This document shows, piece by piece, positions 23,625 through 31,324 of a stretch of 64,000 bases of DNA. The notes under the pieces were generated by a model that ran no database searches, had not been told where the DNA came from, and worked only from the letters and a program-made list of their open reading frames with translations. The stretch's first letter is position 1. Each line of letters begins with the position of its first letter. The stretch is taken from the IMG/VR virus record IMGVR_UViG_3300031455_000001, positions 91,346 to 155,345 of that record, one strand, 5' to 3'. Both the position numbers and the translations under genes were made by a program. The DNA is from a virus.

Positions 23625-24476
23625 ATGAAAAAGAGGGCATCTTGGAATGAGAGAGAACATGTGGATAGGATAACTTTAGATTGGGTAAAGACTAATTGCA
23701 GGTTGACAGGGAGAGAGATTAGTCTATTGCAATTAGTCTATGACCGCAAGCTAGTGAGAAGAGATCATTTGGAAATAATAAGCGAACAATACCGTAACAC
23801 AGGTGACAACAGAAGCATTTTATTAAATAGGGCAATAAGGAAAATGTATCGTTGCATGTGTCTTGATAAGGTTCATGAAAAACAAGAAATAGGAAAAGGG
23901 AACAGTCCTTGCATAGTAGCGTTGGACAGGGCGGGTTCACTGCTATTAAATGTTTCTCATAGGAAGAGAATAGCACAGCGTAAAGTTACTCACAAGGGGA
24001 GAACTTATGTTCTTAGAACATTACCTTTGAACTATAAACACATAAATGGAGTCAATCAAATTGAGGTAGATACAATATTATCTGGTAATAAAATAGTTCA
24101 ATGGAGACATGAAATTGGAATAAAATTCTTATATGGTGATGAGGAGATACTTGTGATATCAGATGTCTTAATGGAGTTAAAAGTTAAAGAAAAATCATTA
24201 TTTATTTTCTTAGAGTACGATACTGGATCGGAAGATATGGGGAATCGAAATACTTTTCCAACAATCCACGATAAATTGATCAAATATAGAAAATACAAGA
24301 ACTCACAATTATGGAGTGAGAATTATCCTTATTTCCCAATAATCCTGCTTGTTACAGAAGATGGCAATCGTATACCCTACTTCAATCAAAAATGTAAAGA
24401 ATTGGGTTTGCAAGGCTTTGGTGTTTATCACAAAAATTATGTAAATTTCTTAAGGCACTTAGTGAATATCATTTAA
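23625..24476 (+). CDS. Replication-relaxation family protein (283 aa)
   Basis: The N-terminal 80 residues contain a winged-helix pattern (LTGREISLLQLVYDRKLVRRDHLEIIS), and the C-terminal half has the alpha/beta fold with VISDVLMELKVKEKSLFIFLEYD. Both match the replication-relaxation (Replic_Relax) family found on Bacillus mobile plasmids and integrative elements, where it is linked to origin-of-transfer processing. I chose the ATG at 23625, 11 nt from AAAGGA. It follows the transfer ATPase, as in plasmid mobilisation modules. Confidence 0.75.
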   Translation: MKKRASWNEREHVDRITLDWVKTNCRLTGREISLLQLVYDRKLVRRDHLEIISEQYRNTGDNRSILLNRAIRKMYRCMCLDKVHEKQEIGKGNSPCIVALDRAGSLLLNVSHRKRIAQRKVTHKGRTYVLRTLPLNYKHINGVNQIEVDTILSGNKIVQWRHEIGIKFLYGDEEILVISDVLMELKVKEKSLFIFLEYDTGSEDMGNRNTFPTIHDKLIKYRKYKNSQLWSENYPYFPIILLVTEDGNRIPYFNQKCKELGLQGFGVYHKNYVNFLRHLVNII

Positions 24477-24485
24477 GTGCCTTAA
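24450..24485. terminator. Inverted repeat across the end of the relaxation gene
   Basis: TTAAGGCACTTA and TAAGTGCCTTAA form a 12-bp perfect stem with a 12-nt loop containing the stop codon. It separates the rightward genes from the leftward recombinase gene and may terminate transcription both ways. Confidence 0.65.
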
Positions 24486-24591
24486 ATTTGCGATTTAAAC
24501 CATTATTTTTTGTTTTAATACTTAGGTATTCAAATCTATTTAAAATTCAACCTAGACCCCTTAGAATCGATTTAAAGGGCATATAGGGGTA

Positions 24592-25614
24592 TTACATAAC
24601 CCCTAGCTTTTGCAACAACTTAATCTGCGTTGTTCTATCTACGTTCTTAATTAGCCCTAAAAGGTCGTCAGTTGACAGTCGATCAAACTCTTCCACGGGT
24701 ATTTTAGTATTAATATCAACTGTTACAAGCTCCTCTAGATTCTTCTTAGCCATATAATCATTCAGAGTAGTAGAGACATTATTGTGATCTCCATGTTGTT
24801 GCATGGCTTTAATATCTCCGCCTGTGATAATATTTACTTCGTTGATTGATGCCTTCTTGATTGAGTGGAAAACAATCTTCCTGTTACCAAAGTCAATGTT
24901 ATCTCTGATATACTTCATCATCTTAGATATTGTTTTATCCGTCAACTCGAATATATTATCGCTATCTTTAGTTCTAGCCTCCTTGTAGCTCATCAAAGCT
25001 TTATACAGGTCGTTTGAGATCTTCTTATGTGACCACTTATTACCCTTCCCTAAAACCTTCATAAACCACACACCATCGATGTTTATAATCTGATCCCATT
25101 TTGCTGTGCGAATAGAATCCTTACGGAAGGCGGTAGCATAAGCAACTCTCACCAATAGTGATTTCTCCAAGCCTTTACGAGTGGTTGACACCAGATTAAT
25201 TATGGCTAATATTTCTTCATGTGTGAGCGTATCATAGCTCTCAACATCATGTTTACCATAGCTCTCAACATCGAACCAAGCTCTTCTAACTTTGAATCCA
25301 TCATCCTCAAACCTTTTGTATAACTCCCTCAGTGATGAAAATGTATTATTTACAGTCCCACCTTTGTACTGCTCCTTTAACGCAACTTGATACGATCCAA
25401 TTTGGCTAGGAGTAAATATTAAATCATCTGGGTTTAAATCCTTTAACTCCTTACCTCTCATTGTTTTAAAAAAATCACGTATTGATCTTTCATATGTTCC
25501 TCTTGTGTTCTCACTATTCTGCGCCTTGCGTGAAAGGTAGGTATGAATTGTTGCATAAACATTTTCTCCTTCAGTTTTCGGATTCAATTGTCTCACTGCA
25601 CCTAGTTTAGCCAT
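24592..25614 (-). CDS. Tyrosine recombinase (340 aa)
   Basis: The catalytic domain shows the first arginine in AFRKDSIR near residue 164, HSIKKAS near 250, GDHNNVSTT near 278 and the tyrosine in LNDYM near 286. In the usual H-x-x-R box the arginine is replaced by lysine (H-S-I-K), a conservative but uncommon change. The N-terminal 100 residues look like a SAM-like core-binding domain. I chose the ATG at 25612-25614 with GAGGAGG 9 nt upstream. It lies next to a 35-bp inverted repeat that could be its substrate. It may act in integration, multimer resolution or DNA inversion. Confidence 0.85.
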   Translation of the reverse strand: MAKLGAVRQLNPKTEGENVYATIHTYLSRKAQNSENTRGTYERSIRDFFKTMRGKELKDLNPDDLIFTPSQIGSYQVALKEQYKGGTVNNTFSSLRELYKRFEDDGFKVRRAWFDVESYGKHDVESYDTLTHEEILAIINLVSTTRKGLEKSLLVRVAYATAFRKDSIRTAKWDQIINIDGVWFMKVLGKGNKWSHKKISNDLYKALMSYKEARTKDSDNIFELTDKTISKMMKYIRDNIDFGNRKIVFHSIKKASINEVNIITGGDIKAMQQHGDHNNVSTTLNDYMAKKNLEELVTVDINTKIPVEEFDRLSTDDLLGLIKNVDRTTQIKLLQKLGVM

Positions 25615-25652
25615 TACATCAATCCTCCTCAAATTATATAAATCATAATTTT

Positions 25653-25681
25653 ATTATACTATACTTTTTGTTAATTGTCAA
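25653..25681 (-). promoter_or_regulatory. Promoter of the recombinase gene
   Basis: Minus-strand TTGACA and TATAAT at 17-nt spacing. It lies between the inverted repeat at 25704-25855 and the gene. Confidence 0.7.
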
Positions 25682-25703
25682 TGAAAAATTGATGCTATTT
25701 TTA

Positions 25704-25855
25704 GCAGGTAGTCTAGGTATCGTAGATATCAATATACTTAAGATTATATATATTATATTTATATATACTATATTTTTATATATTATATTTATTATAATTA
25801 TATATATTATATATAGGTATAGTATATTGATATTTACGATACCTAGACTACCTGC
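25704..25855. repeat. 35-bp inverted repeats flanking an 82-bp AT-only spacer
   Basis: Arms at 25704-25738 and 25821-25855 match at 34 of 35 positions in inverted orientation. The spacer is almost entirely A and T. The structure sits between the recombinase promoter and the stop codon of the next gene. The near-identity of the arms implies selection or recent recombination. It could be a recombinase site, an invertible segment or an initiator-binding region. Confidence 0.9.
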
Positions 25856-25866
25856 CTAATTTGCTA

Positions 25867-26718
25867 TCAAATACCCCTCCAAATATATTCGTTAGGACTC
25901 ATTTGGTGATCAGTATTACCCCCTCTGTTTGCCACCCATCCAGAATGGTTAACGGATATATATTTCTTCTTTTTCAACTTTTTCAAATGACAATAAAATG
26001 TTCTGTTGCTGATTCCTGTCTCTAACAATATTTTGTATAAAGTTATGGCTCTTAGATTGTTTTTGTACCCTTTGCATTTCGACTTGATATAGCAGTACAA
26101 CATTAGATCAGTGTTGTCGAGGTCATCGCTGAATACAATAGATAAAAATTCATGTATGTTAATGCTGTGTGTATTTTCGAAACTGTAAAGAGTTCCATAG
26201 TCATTTTCTCCATATGCATCTGTCGTCATGAATAAAGGCTCTTTAACTTCATAGTTGCGATTCTTGACAAGTGACCTGTATGAATTATAATTTATGTCGT
26301 TAGCTGAATCATCAATACAAACAAACTCCAACAATGACACACCATTGATTTTCTCATCTTCGCGACTATAAGATCTTACTGGATAATTCTTTATGGTATT
26401 AGTGATCTGTAGTTGATCCAGCAGTCCTCCCTTTTTTATAAGTTTATCTACACTCTTTGTTTTTCTGCTATAACCCAATATTGATTTGATGTCACCATTT
26501 TGTACATAGGTATGATTCTCTACGTCAACAAAATGGCAATATTTATACAGGAACGACACAGTTAATATATAAGCGTAAGAGAATGCTATTTGCTGAGCAT
26601 TTACATTATTGTTTTCATCCTTATTCATTCCCGACAATGTTTTGAAGATACTGTTGGGAATCCTCACATTCGCCTCTCTGCCGTATAGATACTTTAAATT
26701 TTCAAAGTGTTCTCTCAT
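25867..26718 (-). CDS. Rep-like or regulatory winged-helix protein (283 aa)
   Basis: I chose the ATG at 26716-26718 (MREHFENLKY...) with GGGGGAG upstream. The C-terminal 70 residues contain a helix-turn-helix (YKILLETGISNRTFYCHLKKLKKKKYISV) that ends in a basic wing. The N-terminal half (NVRIPNSIFKTLSGM...) recalls the first winged helix of plasmid initiator proteins. The position beside a large AT-rich inverted repeat and a recombinase fits a replication initiator, but a transcription regulator is equally possible. Confidence 0.55.
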   Translation of the reverse strand: MREHFENLKYLYGREANVRIPNSIFKTLSGMNKDENNNVNAQQIAFSYAYILTVSFLYKYCHFVDVENHTYVQNGDIKSILGYSRKTKSVDKLIKKGGLLDQLQITNTIKNYPVRSYSREDEKINGVSLLEFVCIDDSANDINYNSYRSLVKNRNYEVKEPLFMTTDAYGENDYGTLYSFENTHSINIHEFLSIVFSDDLDNTDLMLYCYIKSKCKGYKNNLRAITLYKILLETGISNRTFYCHLKKLKKKKYISVNHSGWVANRGGNTDHQMSPNEYIWRGI

Positions 26719-26753
26719 TCCATACTCCCCCATTTTTCTGTAAACCTTTTTGT

Positions 26754-26782
26754 ATTATATCATTATTTTTTGCTAATGTCAA
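26754..26782 (-). promoter_or_regulatory. Promoter of the Rep-like gene
   Basis: Minus-strand TTGACA and TATAAT at 17-nt spacing with TGA before the -10. It is divergent from the promoter at 26814-26842, 31 bp away, so the pair could be co-regulated. Confidence 0.75.
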
Positions 26783-26813
26783 GGGTTGGAAAGGATTTAT
26801 GTAGCATAGTTCT

Positions 26814-26842
26814 TTGACAATTGAAACAAATAATGATATAAT
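26814..26842 (+). promoter_or_regulatory. Promoter of the 26.9-31.0 kb operon
   Basis: TTGACA at 26814-26819 and TATAAT at 26837-26842, 17-nt spacer, TGA before the -10. The apparent TTG codon of a longer open frame is this -35 box, so the gene must start further down. Confidence 0.8.
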
Positions 26843-26873
26843 AATATTAGAAGGTAAGACTTCTAGAGAGGAA

Positions 26874-27233
26874 GTGGGGATTATTGGAGTCAAATTAGAT
26901 GATGAATTAATCGTCACTTACGACAAACTCTACAGAGACAATGTTAGCATTGATTACATTGATAAAAAAAATATCATAAATGAAAAAAATGCAGTATTAC
27001 TTTCCCGACTGTATATGTTATCGCAATTAACGATAGGTGAGTTTGTTTATAAATCAATATATATAAAAAGAAAAGAGTTCGATTTGATGTGGAAGACATA
27101 TAAAAGAGTGGCAATTGAAAACAACTTAAGACCCACTGTAGAAAATGGTAACCTCATCTTCAACCATACTTTAAGAAGTCAAATAAGAACTGTAGGGGAT
27201 AAATTTATTTTGAAAGGTGAAAGAGATGAGTGA
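26874..27233 (+). CDS. Hypothetical protein (119 aa)
   Basis: The start is difficult. A longer frame begins in the promoter, so I place it at the GTG at 26874, after GAGAGGAA. Spacing to that site is short. The product (VGIIGVKLDD...) is mixed alpha/beta with a basic middle (KSIYIKRKEFDLMWKTYKRV). It overlaps the next gene by 8 nt and leads an operon with regulators, HU and PhoH. No family recognised. Confidence 0.55.
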   Translation: MGIIGVKLDDELIVTYDKLYRDNVSIDYIDKKNIINEKNAVLLSRLYMLSQLTIGEFVYKSIYIKRKEFDLMWKTYKRVAIENNLRPTVENGNLIFNHTLRSQIRTVGDKFILKGERDE

Positions 27234-27618
27234 AAGTATTTATAGCAATGTAAACCTTTCTGATACTGATGTTGTTAAATTTTTATTATTAAGCAGATAT
27301 AGCTTAGACAATTACTACAACGAACAATCCAATGATTACTTTGATGTTGCAGGTGTGACAGGGATTGTTGATCAAGAGCTGATGTCTTTGTTCGCATCGC
27401 TAGACGAAATCATAAAAAAATTGGAATTAACAAAAAGACAGATAGCTATTTTGAAATTACTGGAGTGCGGATTTACATTCTCTGATATCGGAAAAAACAA
27501 CTCGACAAAGATGAGAAGAGAAAGTGCAGTAAAGTCATTTAATGCGATATGTGCTAAAATTGTGCAGGAAAATGATTCCAAATGGAAGCAGACAGTCAAG
27601 AAGGGATTAGTAAAATGA
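27226..27618 (+). CDS. Putative sigma-like or HTH regulator (130 aa)
   Basis: ATG at 27226 with AAAGGTG 6 nt upstream. Residues about 75-120 (LTKRQIAILKLLECGFTFSDIGK) resemble the helix-turn-helix of sigma-70 region 4 or LuxR-type regulators, with the usual arrangement of hydrophobic positions. The N-terminal half is acidic. A regulator of phage gene expression is plausible. No sigma region 2 is present. Confidence 0.6.
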   Translation: MSESIYSNVNLSDTDVVKFLLLSRYSLDNYYNEQSNDYFDVAGVTGIVDQELMSLFASLDEIIKKLELTKRQIAILKLLECGFTFSDIGKNNSTKMRRESAVKSFNAICAKIVQENDSKWKQTVKKGLVK

Positions 27619-28358
27619 AAGAAATTAAGTCAGAAATTTTAATGGAAGAGGGGTTTGTTGGTTATAAATTATCTCTGTATGAAGATGGGACAGTTTCGTT
27701 GTATAACGAGAATGGTAATTTGATAACAGACACCTTTGATAGGAATGGATTTTGTACATATTTTTCAAATGACAGTGGTGAATTTATTTATAAACATATG
27801 CTCATAGTTAAGTATTTATTCAACGGCAGTGACAATTGCAGAGTTAAGTTCCTTGATGGAGACAATACAAACCTCAACATAAATAATATGGTATTGTGTG
27901 ATATGAAGGATTACAGAGCTATTCAGATAGAGTTATCGAAAAATCATGATGAGATGATGGCAGATAGAAAAAAGAAAAGTAGAGAAAAAAAGTTACAAAA
28001 CACAGTCCACAAAGCTACTTACAATGAAGAGGATGTATTTTATCAAGTAAAGCTACCCAATGGAGACAAGCATAAATTGATAAAGAATGTGTCAATTGAA
28101 GAGAAGAAGTTGATTGTTGAGAGTCTTTTAGCGCAATGGGATGATGTCATACTTGAGAATTGGAATAGCAATTCAATCACTTTCTTTCTTGACTCTTTAG
28201 CTAACTATCTAGTCTGGCACAACGACAAAGATGAAATAAGAAAAAGAAATGGCGAGATACTTTCCAATCGCAAAAACAACAAAATGGTTGGGTTGGAGAG
28301 AGATAGTAACCTGTCTTATCTTGAAGCCGATGAAGATAAAAGAGAGAGGTTTTACTGA
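27615..28358 (+). CDS. HNH-derived putative DNA-binding protein (247 aa)
   Basis: The ATG overlaps the previous stop as ATGA, with AAGGGA upstream. Residues about 60-105 (KHMLIVKYLF..., then DGDNTNLNINNMVLC) follow the HNH_3 homing-endonuclease pattern, but the catalytic His pair position reads VKF instead of VNH. The nuclease is therefore probably inactive and the fold may be kept for DNA binding. The C-terminal half is basic and helical (RKKKSREKKLQN). It lies in an operon of regulators, consistent with domestication. Confidence 0.6.
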   Translation: MKEIKSEILMEEGFVGYKLSLYEDGTVSLYNENGNLITDTFDRNGFCTYFSNDSGEFIYKHMLIVKYLFNGSDNCRVKFLDGDNTNLNINNMVLCDMKDYRAIQIELSKNHDEMMADRKKKSREKKLQNTVHKATYNEEDVFYQVKLPNGDKHKLIKNVSIEEKKLIVESLLAQWDDVILENWNSNSITFFLDSLANYLVWHNDKDEIRKRNGEILSNRKNNKMVGLERDSNLSYLEADEDKRERFY

Positions 28359-28361
28359 GTT

Positions 28362-28655
28362 ATGACAAATGCAAAATTAAATGAAGTATATAGCAAGTTT
28401 AAAAAAAGCGACAATAATGAGATCAAATGGTGTTATGTAAATACAGAAAATGAGTTTGAGTTTTTAGGAAGCACTTACATTATCGATAATACCGTTGAAC
28501 AATATAAAGTATATAATAAATCAGGAGATGTTGAAAACTACACTAATGAGGCTTACATGGAGCAAATTCTAGCAGTGTTAAGTTTCGGTGAACTTCACTT
28601 CTTCGACCAATATGGTGAATGTATAAATAACGATTTAATAGGTATGGTGAGTTAG
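28362..28655 (+). CDS. Hypothetical protein (97 aa)
   Basis: ATG 3 nt after the previous stop; the ribosome site (AGAGAGG) lies in the end of that gene. The product (MTNAKLNEVYSKF...) is acidic and rich in Tyr, Glu and Asn, with no evident motif. It precedes the HU-like gene with no gap. Function unknown. Confidence 0.7.
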   Translation: MTNAKLNEVYSKFKKSDNNEIKWCYVNTENEFEFLGSTYIIDNTVEQYKVYNKSGDVENYTNEAYMEQILAVLSFGELHFFDQYGECINNDLIGMVS

Positions 28656-28952
28656 TTGAAGTTGTCTGAATTGAAACACAGTGTGTGGGAAGATGAACGT
28701 GTAAGAAAGATGGGAATACGTAAGGGTGAGATAAAAATAATTGTGGATGTAGTCATAGAAAAAATTGTTGAAGGTCTTTTTATTTATGGATGCGTCAAAC
28801 TTAAAGGCTTATTTACTTTAGAAATAAGAAGAGCAAAAGGTCGAAGAATTACAAATCCACAAACAGGAAAAGAAATGCATTCTAAAGATTATAACAAAAT
28901 CGGGATAATACCATCAGAGAAAGTAAAGAGTGGTCTTAAAAATTTCGAGTAA
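28656..28952 (+). CDS. HU-family DNA-binding protein (98 aa)
   Basis: TTG start with GGTGAG upstream. Length and pattern match HU/IHF proteins: a helical N-terminal dimerisation part, then GLFTLEIRRAKGRRITNPQTG, which corresponds to the beta-arm region GFGTFEVRERAARxGRNPQTG, and a closing VKSGLK helix. Such proteins bend and compact DNA. A phage-encoded HU may organise its genome for replication, recombination or packaging. Confidence 0.85.
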   Translation: MKLSELKHSVWEDERVRKMGIRKGEIKIIVDVVIEKIVEGLFIYGCVKLKGLFTLEIRRAKGRRITNPQTGKEMHSKDYNKIGIIPSEKVKSGLKNFE

Positions 28953-28983
28953 TGGCTATTTGATGAGACAAGGGAGAATGACA

Positions 28984-30231
28984 ATGAAAATGAGAGAAAA
29001 TAACAAGAAGTATTTAGTTGATACAAATGAGCTTTTTAGAAATCCTAATGTGATTGTTGATCACAATGTGGTTATTACATCCCATGTATTGAGAGAAGTT
29101 GAACATTTAGAGTTAACCAAAAAACAGGATAGGGTTTTACAATATCAAATTAGAAGATTTAAAAAAATATTAGATAAACATGACCATGTCCTCTACGATT
29201 TAAAGGATTATGAATTTAATCTAAGAGATGATTGGGACGGGAAATATGTTGATAATATCTTAATACAGGTTATGCTTGAGAACGATTTTGGCTTAATCTC
29301 TAATGATAGATTATTAAGAGAAAAAGCTAGGCTTTACGGTATTGAAATTTTAGAAACAGATTTTAGTGATTATAGTGATTTTGAATATAAAGGATATGTC
29401 GAAGTAGAGATGTCCAGAGATGAATTTTCAGAATTTCATGATAATCGATTGGATAAAAATGAGTTTGAGTTATTGGTCAATCAGTATTTAATAATTCTAG
29501 ATCCAGAAACTAAAGATCCATATGTAGCTCTCAAGTTCGATGGGGAATTTTATATATCAATCAAAGAAAAGGTAATTGACTCATATAGAATTGGAAAATT
29601 TAAAGCAAAAGATTTGTATCAAGCTTGTGTTATTGACTCCTTGATAAACAATAAGATTACCCTAATAAGAGGTAAGGCTGGAACAGCAAAAACTTTAAGT
29701 GCAATGACTTACGCATTGCAACAAATAGAAAAAGGAAAGCATAATAAGCTTGTAGTGTTTAGTAATAGTTTACCAACAAAAGGTGCGGTGTTTCTAGGCA
29801 TGAACAAAGGTAGTCTTAAAGATAAATTACTTCAAGTTTCTATTGGTCATATATTAGCCAGTAAAATTGGTAGTTATGATGAAGTTGAAGCTATGATGTT
29901 AACGGAAGAGCTTTTGGTTTTACCTATGAGTGATATTCGTGGCTTTGATACTACTGGTATGAATGCAGTAATACTTATTACAGAGGCTCAAAACTTAGAT
30001 AGAGAACTGATGAAGTTAGCCATTCAGCGTGTGGGTGAAGATTGTAAGATGATTATTGAAGGAGATAATAAAACTCAACTAGATTCTGAATTATTTGAAG
30101 GCGACAACAATGGTATGAATGCTGTCAGTAATGTTTTTAAAGGTCATGATTATTATGGTGAAGTAGAACTTAAAAATATTTACAGAAGTGAGATTGCTAG
30201 GATGGCTGAGTTGTTGACTCAAGATGAGTAA
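28984..30231 (+). CDS. PIN-PhoH family ATPase (415 aa)
   Basis: Residues 1-130 form a PIN-type ribonuclease domain (LVDTNELF, ISNDRLL) and residues about 200-415 a PhoH ATPase with Walker A RGKAGTAKT near 229 and ILITEAQN near 330, followed by GDNKTQLD. The order PIN then PhoH is that of PhoH2, described as an RNA helicase-ribonuclease. PhoH is common in phages of Firmicutes. I chose the ATG at 28984 with GGGAG 7 nt upstream. It is followed at once by an HNH endonuclease gene. Confidence 0.85.
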   Translation: MKMRENNKKYLVDTNELFRNPNVIVDHNVVITSHVLREVEHLELTKKQDRVLQYQIRRFKKILDKHDHVLYDLKDYEFNLRDDWDGKYVDNILIQVMLENDFGLISNDRLLREKARLYGIEILETDFSDYSDFEYKGYVEVEMSRDEFSEFHDNRLDKNEFELLVNQYLIILDPETKDPYVALKFDGEFYISIKEKVIDSYRIGKFKAKDLYQACVIDSLINNKITLIRGKAGTAKTLSAMTYALQQIEKGKHNKLVVFSNSLPTKGAVFLGMNKGSLKDKLLQVSIGHILASKIGSYDEVEAMMLTEELLVLPMSDIRGFDTTGMNAVILITEAQNLDRELMKLAIQRVGEDCKMIIEGDNKTQLDSELFEGDNNGMNAVSNVFKGHDYYGEVELKNIYRSEIARMAELLTQDE

Positions 30232-30234
30232 ACG

Positions 30235-31026
30235 TTGCTGAATGATGATTGCAAAGTTAAAATAAGGTGGAGTTATAAAAATAAATCTTTATATGAGTTA
30301 GCAGGATACTTTTTTACTGCTATTGGAGATGAGTTATATATCTATCCTAGCGAACTAACAAAAGGTAGTAGTATTAGGGTTAACTATACATGCGACAACT
30401 GTGGTAAAAGTGTTGATTTAAAATATAGAGATTATATAAAGAAAGATAAAAGAAATGGTGACATCTGCAATCAGTGTAGTTACATAGTAAACAAAAGAAC
30501 ACCTCCCAAGAAAGTAGAAGATATTATTTTTGAAATAGAGAAGAGTAGCAATTGTGTTTTCATTGGAAACAAAGAAGAATATAAGGATGCAAATTCATCT
30601 ATCACTCTTAAGTGTATATGCGGAGAGATATTTATTACTACTACCTTGCTATTCAGACACGAAGATAAAAAACAATGTGATATCTGTGGGTTAAAACTTA
30701 GAATAGGAGAAAACCACTACAATTGGAGAGGTGGTGTAACTTCTGAAAATTACAGAGCCAGAGCGACATCCAAGTATCACAAATGGAGAGATGGTATTTA
30801 TAAAAGAGATAATTATACTTGTAAAAAATGTGGAGATAAAAAAGGTGGGAATCTTGAAGCTCATCATATTTTAAATTTCTCAGATCATATAGATATCAGA
30901 TACGATCTAGACAATGGTATAACTCTGTGTAAAGATTGCCATAGCAAAGGAGATAAGTCATTTCACAGTATTTATGGCACTCATAACAATACAAAAGAAC
31001 AATTAGAAGAATTTTTAAAAATATAA
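30235..31026 (+). CDS. HNH homing endonuclease with zinc ribbons (263 aa)
   Basis: The start is taken as the TTG at 30235; there is no good ribosome site, so coupling to PhoH is likely. Three Cys pairs (CDNC/CNQC, CIC/CDIC) form zinc-ribbon repeats in residues 50-155. The C-terminal HNH nuclease has CKKCG, LEAHHI and LDNGITLCKDCH. The central NYNWRGG-like segment (GENHYNWRGGVT) is typical of phage homing enzymes. It is free-standing here, next to the tRNA tract. The three group I introns in the window lack their own endonuclease genes. Confidence 0.85.
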   Translation: MLNDDCKVKIRWSYKNKSLYELAGYFFTAIGDELYIYPSELTKGSSIRVNYTCDNCGKSVDLKYRDYIKKDKRNGDICNQCSYIVNKRTPPKKVEDIIFEIEKSSNCVFIGNKEEYKDANSSITLKCICGEIFITTTLLFRHEDKKQCDICGLKLRIGENHYNWRGGVTSENYRARATSKYHKWRDGIYKRDNYTCKKCGDKKGGNLEAHHILNFSDHIDIRYDLDNGITLCKDCHSKGDKSFHSIYGTHNNTKEQLEEFLKI

Positions 31027-31035
31027 CATTAACTG

Positions 31036-31064
31036 TTGACAACAACAAAATATTATGGTATAAT
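31036..31064 (+). promoter_or_regulatory. Promoter upstream of the RNA tract (first)
   Basis: TTGACA and TATAAT at 17-nt spacing with TGG before the -10. The first transcribed bases should be near 31071. Confidence 0.75.
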
Positions 31065-31070
31065 TAGTTT

Positions 31071-31157
31071 ATGAGTTAGGGAAGACCTCTAAAACTCCCG
31101 ACAAATAAATGGGTGCGCTTCAATGGCGGGGATGATTAGTTGACTACTAATCATCCC
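31071..31157 (+). ncRNA. Candidate small RNA
   Basis: From the expected start site to a 12-bp perfect hairpin (GGGATGATTAGT/ACTAATCATCCC, 31129-31157) there is no ORF. A second helix pairs GTTAGGGA with TCCCGAC. No T run follows the last hairpin, so transcription may read on toward the tRNAs. Confidence 0.4.
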
Positions 31158-31184
31158 AAATTAAAAAGAATGTAAGATAGGCAT

Positions 31185-31213
31185 TTGACAAGTGTAACAA
31201 ATTATGATATAAT
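31185..31213 (+). promoter_or_regulatory. Promoter of the tRNA tract (second)
   Basis: TTGACA at 31185-31190 and TATAAT at 31208-31213, 17-nt spacer, TGA before the -10. It lies 39 nt upstream of tRNA-Pro. Confidence 0.8.
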
Positions 31214-31252
31214 ATGATTACATGTTAAATACTTAATCTATAATCATATTAA

Positions 31253-31324
31253 GTGGATGTAGGCTAGTGGTAAGTCGCTCGGTTTGGGGTCGAGAAATCG
31301 CAGGTTCAAATCCTGCCATCCGCA
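31253..31324 (+). tRNA. tRNA-Pro (TGG)
   Basis: Full cloverleaf: acceptor GTGGATG/CATCCGC, anticodon arm CTCGG-TTTGGGG-TCGAG with anticodon TGG, T arm GCAGG-TTCAAAT-CCTGC. No CCA is encoded. The D stem has three pairs, one of them G-U. Confidence 0.9.

Noticed and set aside
31085-31110. A CTCTAAA loop that would give a CTA (amber suppressor) anticodon
   Set aside because: The flanks do not form a 5-bp anticodon stem. The sequence instead pairs as GTTAGGGA/TCCCGAC, and no acceptor, D or T arm fits.
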